Shown here: positions 1 to 6,976 of the stretch, piece by piece
How positions within the stretch are numbered: position 1 is the stretch's first letter
Layout of the letters: every line of letters begins with the position of its first letter
From: Corallincola sp.
GTDB taxonomy: Bacteria; Pseudomonadota; Gammaproteobacteria; Enterobacterales; Neiellaceae
Assembly (NCBI GenBank): GCA_017998495.1
Contig: JAGOCY010000024.1
Coordinates: 1 to 10,095 of the forward strand
Direction of reading: 5' to 3'
DNA: 10,095 nucleotides
Notes under the pieces: generated by a model
The model's input: the letters and a program-made list of their open reading frames with translations, nothing else
The model's database searches: none
Told to the model about the DNA's origin: nothing
Position numbers and translations under genes: made by a program

Positions 1-2666
1 GGCTTGCGCTGGCCCACGCCCTGCCGGGGCGGTTGTGGCTGCTGGCCGGGCGCTCCCTTAGCGCGGGTGAGCGCCAGCAACAGCAGCAATGGCAGCAGCT
101 GGCCGACCAGTTGGGGATCGCGGTGGTGGCCAGCGGCGAGGTATGGATGCATGAGCGCCAGCGCCAGCCATTGCAGGATCTGCTCACCGCCATTCGCCAT
201 AACTGTCCGCTGGCCCGGGCCGGGTTACTGCTGGCCGCCAATGGTGAGCACTATTTGCGGCCGCTGCCGCTGCTGCAACGGCTGTTTCCGCCAGCCTGGC
301 TGGCCGAGACGGAGCGCATTGCCGAGCGTTGCACCTTTGAGCTGGGCAAGCTGCGCTATGACTACCCGCAGGAGCTGGTGCCGGCCGGGGAGACGCCAAC
401 CAGCCATCTGCGCCAGCTGGTGATGGCCGGTGCCCGCCAGCGCTTTGGTGAGGCGCTGCCGCCGGCCATGGCCAGCCAGATCGAGCGGGAACTGGCGCTG
501 GTGGCCGAGCTGGGTTACGAGAAGTTCTTTCTCACCATCCATGATCTGGTCTGCTTTGCCCGCAGCCGCGCCATTCTCTATCAGGGGCGGGGCTCGGCGG
601 CCAACTCGGTGATCTGCTACTGCCTCGGCATCACCGCCGTTGATCCGCTCAAGGTCGAACTGCTGTTCGAGCGCTTCATCAGCCGTGAGCGCGATGAGCC
701 GCCCGATATTGATGTCGATTTCGAGCATGAGCGGCGCGAGGAGGTGATCCAGTACATCTATGGCAAATATGGCCGCGAGCGGGCAGCGCTGGCGGCCACC
801 GTGATCTGCTATCGCTGGCGTAGCGCGGTGCGTGATGTGGGCAAGGCGCTGGCGATTGACAGCGCCATCCTTGAGCGGCTGCTGGCCAGCGTCGATCGCC
901 GCGATCCGCAGTGCCGCTGGCAAGAGCAGCTGGCGGCGGCCGGGCTGGCGCCCAGCCACCCGCTGGCGGGCCACTTCATCCGCGGGGTGGAGCAGATCCT
1001 CGGTTTTCCGCGCCATCTGTCTCAGCATGTGGGCGGTTTTGTCATCAGTGGTGAGCCACTGTCCCGGCTGGTACCGGTGGAAAATGCGGCCATGGCCGGG
1101 CGCACGGTGATCCAGTGGGACAAAGATGATCTGGAAGCGCTGGGGCTGCTCAAGGTGGATGTGCTGGCGCTGGGGATGCTCACCGCCATCCGCCGCTGCT
1201 TTGAGCTGGTGGCGCTACAGCGGGGGGCGCCACTGACCATGGATGAGGTGGGGTGGGAGGAGCCGCAGGTCTACCAGATGCTGCAGCGGGCCGACAACAT
1301 CGGCGTGTTCCAGATCGAGTCGCGGGCCCAGAGCAACATGCTGCCGCGGCTCAAACCCGCCTGCTATTACGATCTGGTGGTGCAGATCGCCATCGTCCGC
1401 CCCGGCCCCATTCAGGGCGACATGGTTCACCCCTATCTGCGCCGGCGTAATGGCGAGGAGCCGGTAACCTATGCCAGTGAGGCACTGCGGCCGGTACTGG
1501 AACGCACCCTGGGGGTGCCACTGTTTCAGGAGCAGGTGATGAAGCTGGCGATGGTGGCTGCCGGTTTCACCGGTGGTGAGGCCGATGCCCTGCGCCGGGC
1601 GATGGCGGCGTGGAAGCGTAGCGGCCGGCTGCTGCAGTTTGAGGGCAAGCTGATCGACGGCATGCTGGCCAACGGCTATCCGCGTGACTTTGCCGAACGG
1701 CTGTTCCGCCAGATCCAGGGGTTTGGCGAGTATGGTTTTCCTGAATCTCATTCGGCCAGCTTTGCCCTGCTCGCCTATGTGTCGGCCTGGCTCAAATTCC
1801 ACTATCTGGCGGCGTTCTGCTGTGCCCTGCTCAACAGCCAGCCGATGGGGTTTTACAGCCCGTCACAGCTGGTGCAGGACGTGCGCCGCCACGGCGTTGA
1901 GGTGCGGCCGGTGGATGTGCAGCACAGCCATTGGGACCACCACCTGGAGCCGGCGGATGATGGCGTGGCCTTGCGCCTCGGCCTGCGCCTGGTGCGCGGT
2001 CTGGGCGAGGTGGCAGGACGGGCGCTGGTGGCGGCGCGCCCGGCGGGCGGCTTTACCAGCCTTGAGCAGCTGCTGCAGTGCTGCCCGCTGGATGACGCCA
2101 GCCGCGAGGCGCTGGCAGCGGCGGACGCCCTGGCCGCGTTGAGTGGTGATCGTCACCACAGCCGCTGGCGACTGGCCGGCTATCAGCCGGCGCAGGGGTT
2201 GCTGCCCGCCCGCGATGACAGCGGCGGTGTTGAGCTGGCATCACCCACTCGGGGTCAGGCGCTGGTGGCCGACTATCGCAGCCTGGGCTTGAGCCTGGGC
2301 ATCCACCCGCTGGCCCTGCTGCGCCAGCAGGGCGAGTTATCTCGCTGCCGGCGCGCCAGCGAGCTGGCGGCGGTGGCCCATGGCACCCTGGTGCGGGTGG
2401 CGGGGCTGGTTACTGGTCGTCAGCGCCCCGGAACTGCCAGCGGCGTGACCTTTGTGTCGCTGGAGGATGAAAGCGGCACCGTCAACGTGGTGGTGTGGCT
2501 GGCCACCGCCCGCGCCCAGCGGCTGCCGCTGCTGCAGGCGCGGCTGCTGGAGGTGCAGGGGGTGGTGGAGCAGGGCGATGGCACTACCCATGTGATCGCT
2601 GGCCGGTTGCGCGATCAGACGGGGTTGCTGGCCGAGCTGCCATTGCGTTCGCGCGATTTCCATTGA
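1..2666 (+). CDS. dnaE2: Error-prone DNA polymerase ImuC/DnaE2 (5' end cut by window edge)
   Basis: C-family DNA polymerase of the DnaE2/ImuC type, which carries out mutagenic translesion synthesis after DNA damage with ImuA and ImuB. The frame is open from base 3 and gives 887 residues; the family is usually a little over 1000, so most of the N-terminal PHP domain lies outside the window. The apparent TTG start at 33 is not the true start, because homologous sequence continues upstream to the edge. Visible signatures (fragment numbering): GRGSAANS in the palm; PDIDVDF at 234-240 with two catalytic aspartates (701-722 region); KVDVLALGML with the third catalytic Asp at 386; GVPLFQEQVM; GFPESHSASFA; a C-terminal OB fold from about residue 794; and the typical ending SRDFH. 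imuA and imuB, if present, would lie to the left. Family assignment is secure. DNA-damage (LexA) control is family knowledge; no LexA box is visible here. Confidence 0.95.
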   Translation, partial: LALAHALPGRLWLLAGRSLSAGERQQQQQWQQLADQLGIAVVASGEVWMHERQRQPLQDLLTAIRHNCPLARAGLLLAANGEHYLRPLPLLQRLFPPAWLAETERIAERCTFELGKLRYDYPQELVPAGETPTSHLRQLVMAGARQRFGEALPPAMASQIERELALVAELGYEKFFLTIHDLVCFARSRAILYQGRGSAANSVICYCLGITAVDPLKVELLFERFISRERDEPPDIDVDFEHERREEVIQYIYGKYGRERAALAATVICYRWRSAVRDVGKALAIDSAILERLLASVDRRDPQCRWQEQLAAAGLAPSHPLAGHFIRGVEQILGFPRHLSQHVGGFVISGEPLSRLVPVENAAMAGRTVIQWDKDDLEALGLLKVDVLALGMLTAIRRCFELVALQRGAPLTMDEVGWEEPQVYQMLQRADNIGVFQIESRAQSNMLPRLKPACYYDLVVQIAIVRPGPIQGDMVHPYLRRRNGEEPVTYASEALRPVLERTLGVPLFQEQVMKLAMVAAGFTGGEADALRRAMAAWKRSGRLLQFEGKLIDGMLANGYPRDFAERLFRQIQGFGEYGFPESHSASFALLAYVSAWLKFHYLAAFCCALLNSQPMGFYSPSQLVQDVRRHGVEVRPVDVQHSHWDHHLEPADDGVALRLGLRLVRGLGEVAGRALVAARPAGGFTSLEQLLQCCPLDDASREALAAADALAALSGDRHHSRWRLAGYQPAQGLLPARDDSGGVELASPTRGQALVADYRSLGLSLGIHPLALLRQQGELSRCRRASELAAVAHGTLVRVAGLVTGRQRPGTASGVTFVSLEDESGTVNVVVWLATARAQRLPLLQARLLEVQGVVEQGDGTTHVIAGRLRDQTGLLAELPLRSRDFH

Positions 2667-2716
2667 GCTGCGCTGCCGCTAAGCTGTTGGCCACGCTTGT
2701 CCAGAGGGAGCTGACC

Positions 2717-3313
2717 ATGGTCGCCGATGATTCACGCCTGAATGCCGTGCTGGAGGCGATAGATCACCTCAACAGTGCCGATCCGCGCACCGATTGGGTG
2801 CATGAGACCGAGGTGCCGCGCGAGCTGCTTTACGGCCAGCGCATGAGCGAACGGCTGGCCCAGTATGCTCAGGAAGCCAGCGAAGAGCTGCAGATCGCGG
2901 TGCGCGCCCAGCATGTGCGGCGCTGGGTGGTGCCGCGTGACAAGTTTCCTGCCGGTCGCGAAGGCTACCGCGCCTGGCGCACGGCGCTGGGTCAGTACCA
3001 TGCCCAGGTGGCTGCCGAGGTGATGGCCGACAAGGGCTACGAGCCGGCCCGCATCAGCCGGGTGGGCAGTCTCATCCGCAAAGAGAACTTCAAACGCGAC
3101 AGCGAGGCTCAAGCACTGGAGGATATCGCCTGTCTGGTGTTCCTCGAGTATTACCTGGAGGAGTTCATGGCCGCTCACCCTCCGGAAAAGGTGATTGATA
3201 TCATTAGAAAAACATGGGGAAAGATGTCACCGCTGGGGCAATCGATGGCACTTAAGCTGGAGCTGTCGCCGGAGACCGGGGCGGTGGTGCGCAAAGCTTT
3301 GGCGCGAGCCTGA
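2717..3313 (+). CDS. DUF4202 domain protein
   Basis: Predicted soluble 198-residue protein that I recognise as DUF4202, a family of no established function whose members are sometimes mislabelled as glutamyl-tRNA synthetase. The ATG is preceded by AGAGGGAG (2703-2710) at a 6-base spacing, which fixes the start; the frame is also open upstream, but that part lies inside the polymerase gene. Family-like stretches are LLYGQRMS (37-44), SEELQIAVRAQHVRRW (55-70), KFPAGREGYRAWR (76-88), IRKENFKRDSEAQALEDIA (120-138) and IIRKTWGKMS (162-171). The conserved His66, His95, Asp128 and Glu135-Asp136 in a helical protein recall a metal-binding HD-like fold; that is my inference. No transmembrane segment or signal peptide is visible. 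It starts 50 bases after the polymerase stop with no terminator between them, so the two may share a transcript. Confidence 0.85.
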   Translation: MVADDSRLNAVLEAIDHLNSADPRTDWVHETEVPRELLYGQRMSERLAQYAQEASEELQIAVRAQHVRRWVVPRDKFPAGREGYRAWRTALGQYHAQVAAEVMADKGYEPARISRVGSLIRKENFKRDSEAQALEDIACLVFLEYYLEEFMAAHPPEKVIDIIRKTWGKMSPLGQSMALKLELSPETGAVVRKALARA

Positions 3314-3335
3314 CAAAAAAATGACGAAAAAGTGG

Positions 3336-3364
3336 TTAACAGTGCTGCAATCTCTGGTTAATAT
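3336..3364 (+). promoter_or_regulatory. Candidate sigma70 promoter upstream of the 50-residue protein
   Basis: TTAACA at 3336-3341 (5 of 6 to TTGACA) and TAATAT at 3359-3364 (4 of 6 to TATAAT) are separated by exactly 17 bases in a locally AT-richer stretch. Transcription would start near 3371, leaving a leader of about 120 bases before the ATG at 3492. The call is by eye and has not been scored. Confidence 0.5.
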
Positions 3365-3443
3365 TCGAGCGAATCCGGGCTGGTTCTTTGCGCAGGATCA
3401 GGGTTGATGAGGTCCGACCTGCTTTTAAATGGTCCCGATTTCA

Positions 3444-3458
3444 CCGCTCGGCGAGCGG
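3444..3458 (+). other. Leader hairpin upstream of the 50-residue protein
   Basis: CCGCTC (3444-3449) pairs with GAGCGG (3453-3458) around a 3-base GGC loop. It ends about 20 bases before the likely Shine-Dalgarno sequence AGGGGAG (3478-3484). It has no T tract, so it is not a terminator. A role in leader folding or translation is possible but unproven. Confidence 0.35.
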
Positions 3459-3491
3459 CCCAGGATTCATCTTGAACAGGGGAGCGCGTTT

Positions 3492-3644
3492 ATGCACAAA
3501 CCGATGACCGAGCAGGAGCGGGACGCCCTGCGGCAGCAACTGGCAAGGGATAGCACCGTCGTAGATGACATTCTCAACCACCTCCACGAACTGCTGTGGC
3601 AGCGTGATGAGGAGCAGCTGGAGCTGGATGGCGCCGCCGCCTGA
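3492..3644 (+). CDS. Hypothetical small acidic protein (50 aa)
   Basis: A 50-residue protein that I do not recognise. AGGGGAG (3478-3484) lies 7 bases before the ATG, which favours this start over an in-frame ATG at 3429 that has no ribosome site and would read through the leader hairpin. The product is charged and probably helical (EQERDALRQQLARD, then DDILNHLHELLWQRDEEQLE), with a leucine-rich amphipathic stretch, an acidic C-terminal part and an AAA tail. There is no signal peptide, membrane segment or cysteine. It has its own candidate promoter and a strong terminator 18 bases after the stop, so it looks like a single-gene unit. Length and composition would fit a small regulator or adaptor that binds through a helix, but no function can be assigned. 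Confidence 0.7.
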   Translation: MHKPMTEQERDALRQQLARDSTVVDDILNHLHELLWQRDEEQLELDGAAA

Positions 3645-3661
3645 GCGTTCCACTCAACCCG

Positions 3662-3691
3662 CAAAGGCCGCATGATGCGGCCTTTGTTTTT
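3662..3691 (+). terminator. Strong rho-independent terminator
   Basis: CAAAGGCCGCA (3662-3672) pairs perfectly with TGCGGCCTTTG (3676-3686): an 11-base-pair GC-rich stem with a TGA loop, followed directly by TTTTT (3687-3691). It ends the transcript of the 50-residue protein. It also sits just beyond the 3' end of the convergent yqaB-like gene (stop at 3695-3697), but on that strand there is no clear U tract. Confidence 0.93.
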
Positions 3692-3694
3692 GGG

Positions 3695-4297
3695 TTAAAC
3701 GGTCAGGAAGTAGTCGGCGGCAGTGCCCACCAGTGGCCGCACATCAACCACGGCCATACCAGCGGCGCGAGCCGCTACCATGCCCGCTTCGCCATCTTCA
3801 AATACCACGCAGCGACGCGGGTCGATGCCGATACGGGCGGCGGCCAGCAGAAAAGTGTCGGGGGCCGGTTTGGGGCGCTGCACCAGATCGGCACCAATCA
3901 CCACCTCGAACAGCCCGAGTACGCCAGCCGCTGCCAGTAACTGGCGGGCTTCGTGGGTGCTGGCGCCAGTGCCCACGGCCAGCGGTCGCTGGCCGTGATA
4001 GCGGCGGGCGATCTCGGCAATCACCTCAATTGGTCGGGCTTCACCGATCAGCTCAGCCACCCGCGCCTCTTTAAAGGCCACGGCTTCGTCCAGCTCATCA
4101 AGGGTGGTGCCGGCTTGGGCCGCCACCATGGCAAAGGTTTCACGGGTGGGCACCCCGGTGAGCTGGCGCATCAGACTCGGCAAGACCGGCAGATCGAAGG
4201 CGGCCAGCGCTTCGCGCCAGGCCTTTTCATGGATCGGCATGGTGTTGAGAAGGGTGCCATCCATGTCAAAAATCAGGCCGTCGTAGTGGTCGTACAT
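3695..4297 (-). CDS. yqaB: HAD-family fructose-1-phosphate/6-phosphogluconate-type phosphatase (YqaB-like)
   Basis: Cytoplasmic HAD-superfamily phosphatase of the beta-phosphoglucomutase-like group, 200 residues against 188 for E. coli YqaB, which dephosphorylates fructose 1-phosphate and related sugar phosphates. The N-terminus MYDHYDGLIFDMDGTL closely follows E. coli YqaB (MYERYAGLIFDMDGTI). Catalytic motif I is DMDGT with Asp11 and Asp13, motif II is VGTGAS with Thr110, motif III is RPKPAPDTF with Lys143, and motif IV is VVFEDGEAG with Glu167-Asp168. All key residues are present. A longer frame reaches back to 4360, but the YqaB-like start at 4297 is preferred, because the extension is low-complexity and absent from the homologue. 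The Shine-Dalgarno sequence is weak. The gene is alone on its strand and divergent from yvcK across 89 bases. Substrate preference is inferred from the family. Confidence 0.93.
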   Translation of the reverse strand: MYDHYDGLIFDMDGTLLNTMPIHEKAWREALAAFDLPVLPSLMRQLTGVPTRETFAMVAAQAGTTLDELDEAVAFKEARVAELIGEARPIEVIAEIARRYHGQRPLAVGTGASTHEARQLLAAAGVLGLFEVVIGADLVQRPKPAPDTFLLAAARIGIDPRRCVVFEDGEAGMVAARAAGMAVVDVRPLVGTAADYFLTV

Positions 4298-4386
4298 CGC
4301 GCATACTCGTGGGCAGAAGCGGGCCGGCAGCATAGCAGAGGGCGGCGCAGCGCAGTACACTCCGGGCGCAGCGCGGGAGGGAGCAA

Positions 4387-5361
4387 ATGCAAGCAGTGGT
4401 TACCATCGGCGGTGGCAGCGGTCAGTTCAACCTGCTGTCGGCGCTACGCGATCTGGATGACGTGGAGCTGACGGCGGTGGTGTCGATGACCGATAGCGGT
4501 GGCAGCACTGGCCGGTTGCGCGACGAACTGGGCATACTGCCGCCGGGCGATGTGCTCAAGTGCATTCTGGCCCTGAGCCCGCTGCGCGACGTGGCCCGCG
4601 ATCTGCTGCTCAAGCGCTTCGAGTCGACCCGCCGGCTGCAGGGCCACACCGCCGGCAATATGCTGCTGACCATGCTGTCGCAGTATGTCGGCTCTTTCGC
4701 CAAGGGGGTGGAGGCACTGGCTGAGCTGCTCAACGTGCAGGGGCGGATTTTGCCGGTGACGGTCGACAAGGCAACGCTGGTGGCGGAGCTGGAGAGTGGC
4801 GAACGGCTGTTTGGCGAGCATGCCATCGATGTCCCCCGTGGTCCCGGTCGTTCGCGCATTGCCAATGTGTTTCTGGTGCCCCATCACGCCGATGAGATCA
4901 GCGTCTATCCGCCGGTGCTGGAGGCGATCGCCAACGCCGATGTGGTGCTGATCGGCCCCGGTGATCTCTACACCTCGATTGTGCCCAGCCTGCTGGTGCC
5001 GGGGGTGGCGGCAGCGCTGCGCGATACCGGCGCGCGCCTCATCTACATCAGCAACATCATGACCAAATATGGCGAGACCGAAGGCTATGCGGTCGAGGAT
5101 TTCCTGGCGGTACTGCAGCGCTATATTGGCCGACCGGTGCCAGAGGTGATCTACAACACCCACCTGCCCAGCCCCGAACTGCTTGCCCGCTATGCTTGCG
5201 AGCACGCGGCGCCGGTGCAGCTGAACAACCCTGGTTGCCGCACCCTCTATGTCCACGCCCATGATCTGATTGAGGATGGTGTTGATCTGCTGCGCCATGA
5301 TGCGGCCAAGCTGGCCCAGGTGCTGCGCGCTGTGCTGGCCGGCAACGGAGAGGCGGCGTGA
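4387..5361 (+). CDS. yvcK: YvcK-family gluconeogenesis factor (CofD-like)
   Basis: A 324-residue cytoplasmic protein of the YvcK/CofD-like family. In Bacillus, YvcK is needed for growth on gluconeogenic carbon sources and normal cell-wall synthesis, and it binds UDP-sugars; a catalytic reaction is not established for this branch. Motifs seen are IGGGSGQF (7-14), VVSMTDSGGSTGRLRDELG (31-49), LPPGDVLKC (51-59), GHTAGNMLL (86-94), LIGPGDLYTS (188-197), ISNIMTKYGETEGY (221-234) and LLRHDAAK (301-308). Length and motif order match B. subtilis YvcK (about 317) better than E. coli YbhK. The start is supported by GGAGGGAG (4376-4383 region) just before the ATG. It is the first gene of a tightly packed operon, its stop overlapping the next start as GTGA. 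Confidence 0.92.
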   Translation: MQAVVTIGGGSGQFNLLSALRDLDDVELTAVVSMTDSGGSTGRLRDELGILPPGDVLKCILALSPLRDVARDLLLKRFESTRRLQGHTAGNMLLTMLSQYVGSFAKGVEALAELLNVQGRILPVTVDKATLVAELESGERLFGEHAIDVPRGPGRSRIANVFLVPHHADEISVYPPVLEAIANADVVLIGPGDLYTSIVPSLLVPGVAAALRDTGARLIYISNIMTKYGETEGYAVEDFLAVLQRYIGRPVPEVIYNTHLPSPELLARYACEHAAPVQLNNPGCRTLYVHAHDLIEDGVDLLRHDAAKLAQVLRAVLAGNGEAA

Positions 5362-5600
5362 GCTGTTACCAGTGCCCTGACAACTGGTTTGTCGCCCATC
5401 TTGGCCGCTGCCGCAGCTGCCTCTACAAATCAGCAGCGCTCAGCCTGCTGCTGTGGTGTGGCTGGTTGGCCGGCAGCTGGGCAGGCTGGGCGAGTCGGTC
5501 GCTGGAGATGATCAGCCTGCTGGTGATGGCGGTGGCAGTGACCGCCTTGCTGCTGGCTCACCTGGCGGTGATCGGCTGGCGTCGGGAGTGGCCGCCATGA
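5358..5600 (+). CDS. DUF3624-like small zinc-ribbon membrane protein
   Basis: An 80-residue protein starting with GTG, which overlaps the yvcK stop by four bases (GTGA); GGAGAGG upstream can act as its ribosome site. The N-terminus has two CxxC pairs, Cys3/Cys6 (CYQC) and Cys18/Cys21 (CRSC), the pattern of a small zinc ribbon. Two hydrophobic stretches follow (about 23-46 and 50-72), consistent with two transmembrane helices, and then a basic-aromatic tail (GWRREWPP). The layout fits DUF3624, a family of unknown function that I associate with Vibrio and Aeromonas relatives; this is a recalled resemblance and was not searched. The stop overlaps the next start (ATGA), so it is probably translated together with both neighbours. 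A membrane anchor or metal-dependent regulator is possible, but no function is known. Confidence 0.82.
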   Translation: MSCYQCPDNWFVAHLGRCRSCLYKSAALSLLLWCGWLAGSWAGWASRSLEMISLLVMAVAVTALLLAHLAVIGWRREWPP

Positions 5601-6340
5601 CGCTATCGGCGGATCAGCTACAGCGCTACAGCCGTCAGCTGTTGCTACCGCAAATTGGTGAGACGGGGCAGGCCCGGTTGCTGGCCGCCCGGGTGCTGAT
5701 CGTGGGGGCTGGCGGCCTCGGTTCGCCGGCTGCTCTCTATCTGGCGGCAGCGGGTGTGGGTACGCTGGTGCTGGCTGACGATGACCGGGTGGAGCTGTCG
5801 AACCTGCAGCGCCAGATCCTCTATACCAGCCGTGATGTTGGTGGGTTCAAGGCCGAGCGGGGTGCCGAGCGGCTGTTTGCCCTTAACCCGACCATCGAAG
5901 TAGAGCCACTGATCGGCCGGCTGCAGGGTGCGGCCTTGACCCAAGCTGTTGCTGCTGCCGATCTGGTACTCGACTGCAGCGACAATCTGACCACTCGCCA
6001 TGCCCTGAGCCAGGCCTGTTTTAATGCGCGCAAGCTGCTGGTGAGTGCCGCCGCTATCCGCTGGGAAGGGCAGCTCTACCTGTTTGATTACCGCCACGGC
6101 CAGGGCCCCTGCTATCACTGTCTCTATCCGCCCGCTGCCGAACCGCCACTGAACTGCTCGACTGCCGGCGTCGTCGGGCCGCTACTGGGGGTGATGGGCG
6201 CCCAGCAGGCGCTGCTGGCGCTCCGGCTGTTGCTGGGCCAAGCTCAGGCGCCGGCATTGTGGCTGTTTGATGGCCTGCACCAGCAGTGGCAAACACTGGC
6301 CTTGGCGCAGGCCCCTGACTGCCCGGTATGCCAGCGCTGA
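5597..6340 (+). CDS. ThiF/MoeB/HesA-family sulfur-carrier adenylyltransferase
   Basis: E1-like enzyme of 247 residues that would use ATP to adenylate the C-terminal Gly-Gly of a ubiquitin-like sulfur carrier (ThiS for thiamine, or MoaD for molybdopterin). Features are YSRQ with Arg13; the nucleotide-binding loop GAGGLGSPAALYLAAAGVG (37-55); DDDRVELSNLQRQIL (61-75); Lys85; CSDN with Asp129; zinc-binding pairs Cys172/Cys175 and Cys242/Cys245; and Cys187 in NCSTAG. The ATG at 5597 overlaps the previous stop (ATGA) and gives the family length; the frame is open further left but only through the preceding gene. Some stretches match E. coli ThiF best (STAGVVGP, ALYLAAAGVGTLVLADDD, CPVC), others match MoeB (AAIRWEGQL, CFNARKLLVS). 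No carrier gene, thi gene or moa gene is nearby, so I do not choose between them. Confidence 0.93.
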   Translation: MTLSADQLQRYSRQLLLPQIGETGQARLLAARVLIVGAGGLGSPAALYLAAAGVGTLVLADDDRVELSNLQRQILYTSRDVGGFKAERGAERLFALNPTIEVEPLIGRLQGAALTQAVAAADLVLDCSDNLTTRHALSQACFNARKLLVSAAAIRWEGQLYLFDYRHGQGPCYHCLYPPAAEPPLNCSTAGVVGPLLGVMGAQQALLALRLLLGQAQAPALWLFDGLHQQWQTLALAQAPDCPVCQR

Positions 6341-6353
6341 TCGTGAACTGGAC

Positions 6354-6373
6354 GCCAGCCGTTGAACGCTGGC
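6354..6373 (+). other. Hairpin between the E1-like gene and the peroxidase
   Basis: GCCAGC (6354-6359) pairs with GCTGGC (6368-6373) around an 8-base loop. The only downstream T-rich stretch (TATTTT, 6381-6386) is 7 bases away, so at best this is a weak terminator or a processing site. It is the one visible structure in the 66-base gap between the two genes. Confidence 0.3.
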
Positions 6374-6406
6374 TACCCATTATTTTCGCCGCGCAAGGAG
6401 AAGCCG

Positions 6407-6889
6407 ATGTCCCTTTACCAAATCAGTGTTGAGCGTGCCGATGGCACTACCACCACCCTTGAACCCTGGCGCAATCAGGTGTTGCTGCTGGTCAATACCG
6501 CCAGTGCCTGTGGCTTTACCCCGCAATATGAGGGGCTGCAGGCGCTGCAGCAGCGCTTTGGCGAGCGAGGCTTCAGTGTAATGGCCTTTCCCTGCAACCA
6601 GTTTGGTGGCCAGGAACCCGCCAGCAACGATGAGATCCAGCAGTTTTGCAGCGGCCGCTTTGGCGTCACCTTCCCGGTGTTTGCCAAGCTTGAGGTCAAT
6701 GGCGATGGCGCCCACCCCCTTTATCAATACCTGAAGAGTGCCGCCCCGGGAATTCTCGGCAGCGAAGCGATCAAGTGGAACTTCACCAAGTTTCTGGTCA
6801 ATCGCCAGGGCGAAGTGGTGGATCGTTACGCCCCAACCACCACCCCAGAGAAGCTGGCCGAGACCATTGCTCAACTGCTCGAAAGTTGA
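6407..6889 (+). CDS. Glutathione peroxidase family protein (thioredoxin-dependent type)
   Basis: Cytoplasmic peroxidase of 160 residues, the usual length for bacterial GPx proteins, which reduces hydrogen and lipid hydroperoxides. The active site is NTASACGFTPQY with Cys35 as the peroxidatic residue in place of selenocysteine, with Gln69 (GGQEP), Trp124 and Asn125 (IKWNFTKFLV) completing the tetrad. Further cysteines are Cys63 (FPCNQFGG) and Cys81 (IQQFCSGRFG). Cys81 sits where the resolving cysteine of thioredoxin-dependent GPx enzymes lies, so thioredoxin is the likely reductant. The ATG at 6407 is preceded by AAGGAGAAG, an excellent ribosome site, and removes 15 unrelated residues of the longer open frame. 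There is no signal peptide. E. coli BtuE is a longer relative. It may be read from the upstream operon or from its own promoter; none is obvious. Confidence 0.95.
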   Translation: MSLYQISVERADGTTTTLEPWRNQVLLLVNTASACGFTPQYEGLQALQQRFGERGFSVMAFPCNQFGGQEPASNDEIQQFCSGRFGVTFPVFAKLEVNGDGAHPLYQYLKSAAPGILGSEAIKWNFTKFLVNRQGEVVDRYAPTTTPEKLAETIAQLLES

Positions 6890-6916
6890 GCCGCTTCACA
6901 TTCATCGCTACCATGC

Positions 6917-6939
6917 GCGCCGCAGAGAGGGCGCGGCGC
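6917..6939 (+). other. GC-rich hairpin between the peroxidase and the outer-membrane gene
   Basis: GCGCCGC (6917-6923) pairs with GCGGCGC (6933-6939) around a 9-base loop. No T tract follows, so this is not a classical terminator. It could partly insulate the two genes or protect the mRNA end. In GC-rich DNA such a stem can also arise by chance. Confidence 0.3.
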
Positions 6940-6976
6940 AGCCGCATGACCAGTGGCGGCAGGCAGGAGAAGGGTG

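Noticed and set aside
225..1028. Long minus-strand open frame of 267 codons inside the polymerase gene
   Set aside because: It is antisense to a well-conserved coding region, has no recognisable protein features, and is typical of shadow frames in GC-rich DNA.
3321..3407. 28-codon frame beginning ATGACGAAAAAG just after the DUF4202 gene, a possible leader peptide
   Set aside because: It has no Shine-Dalgarno sequence, and the candidate promoter lies inside it, so the main transcript would not include its start.
3429..3491. Upstream in-frame ATG that would lengthen the small protein to 71 residues
   Set aside because: No ribosome site precedes it and it would translate through the leader hairpin, while the ATG at 3492 has a good site.
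4444..5298. Minus-strand open frame of 284 codons opposite yvcK
   Set aside because: It is rich in His, Gln and Arg, as expected for antisense reading of GC-rich codons, and has no family signature.
6341..6406. TTGAAC at 6362 with TATTTT at 6381 as a promoter for the peroxidase gene
   Set aside because: The spacing is only 13 bases, too short for a sigma70 promoter.
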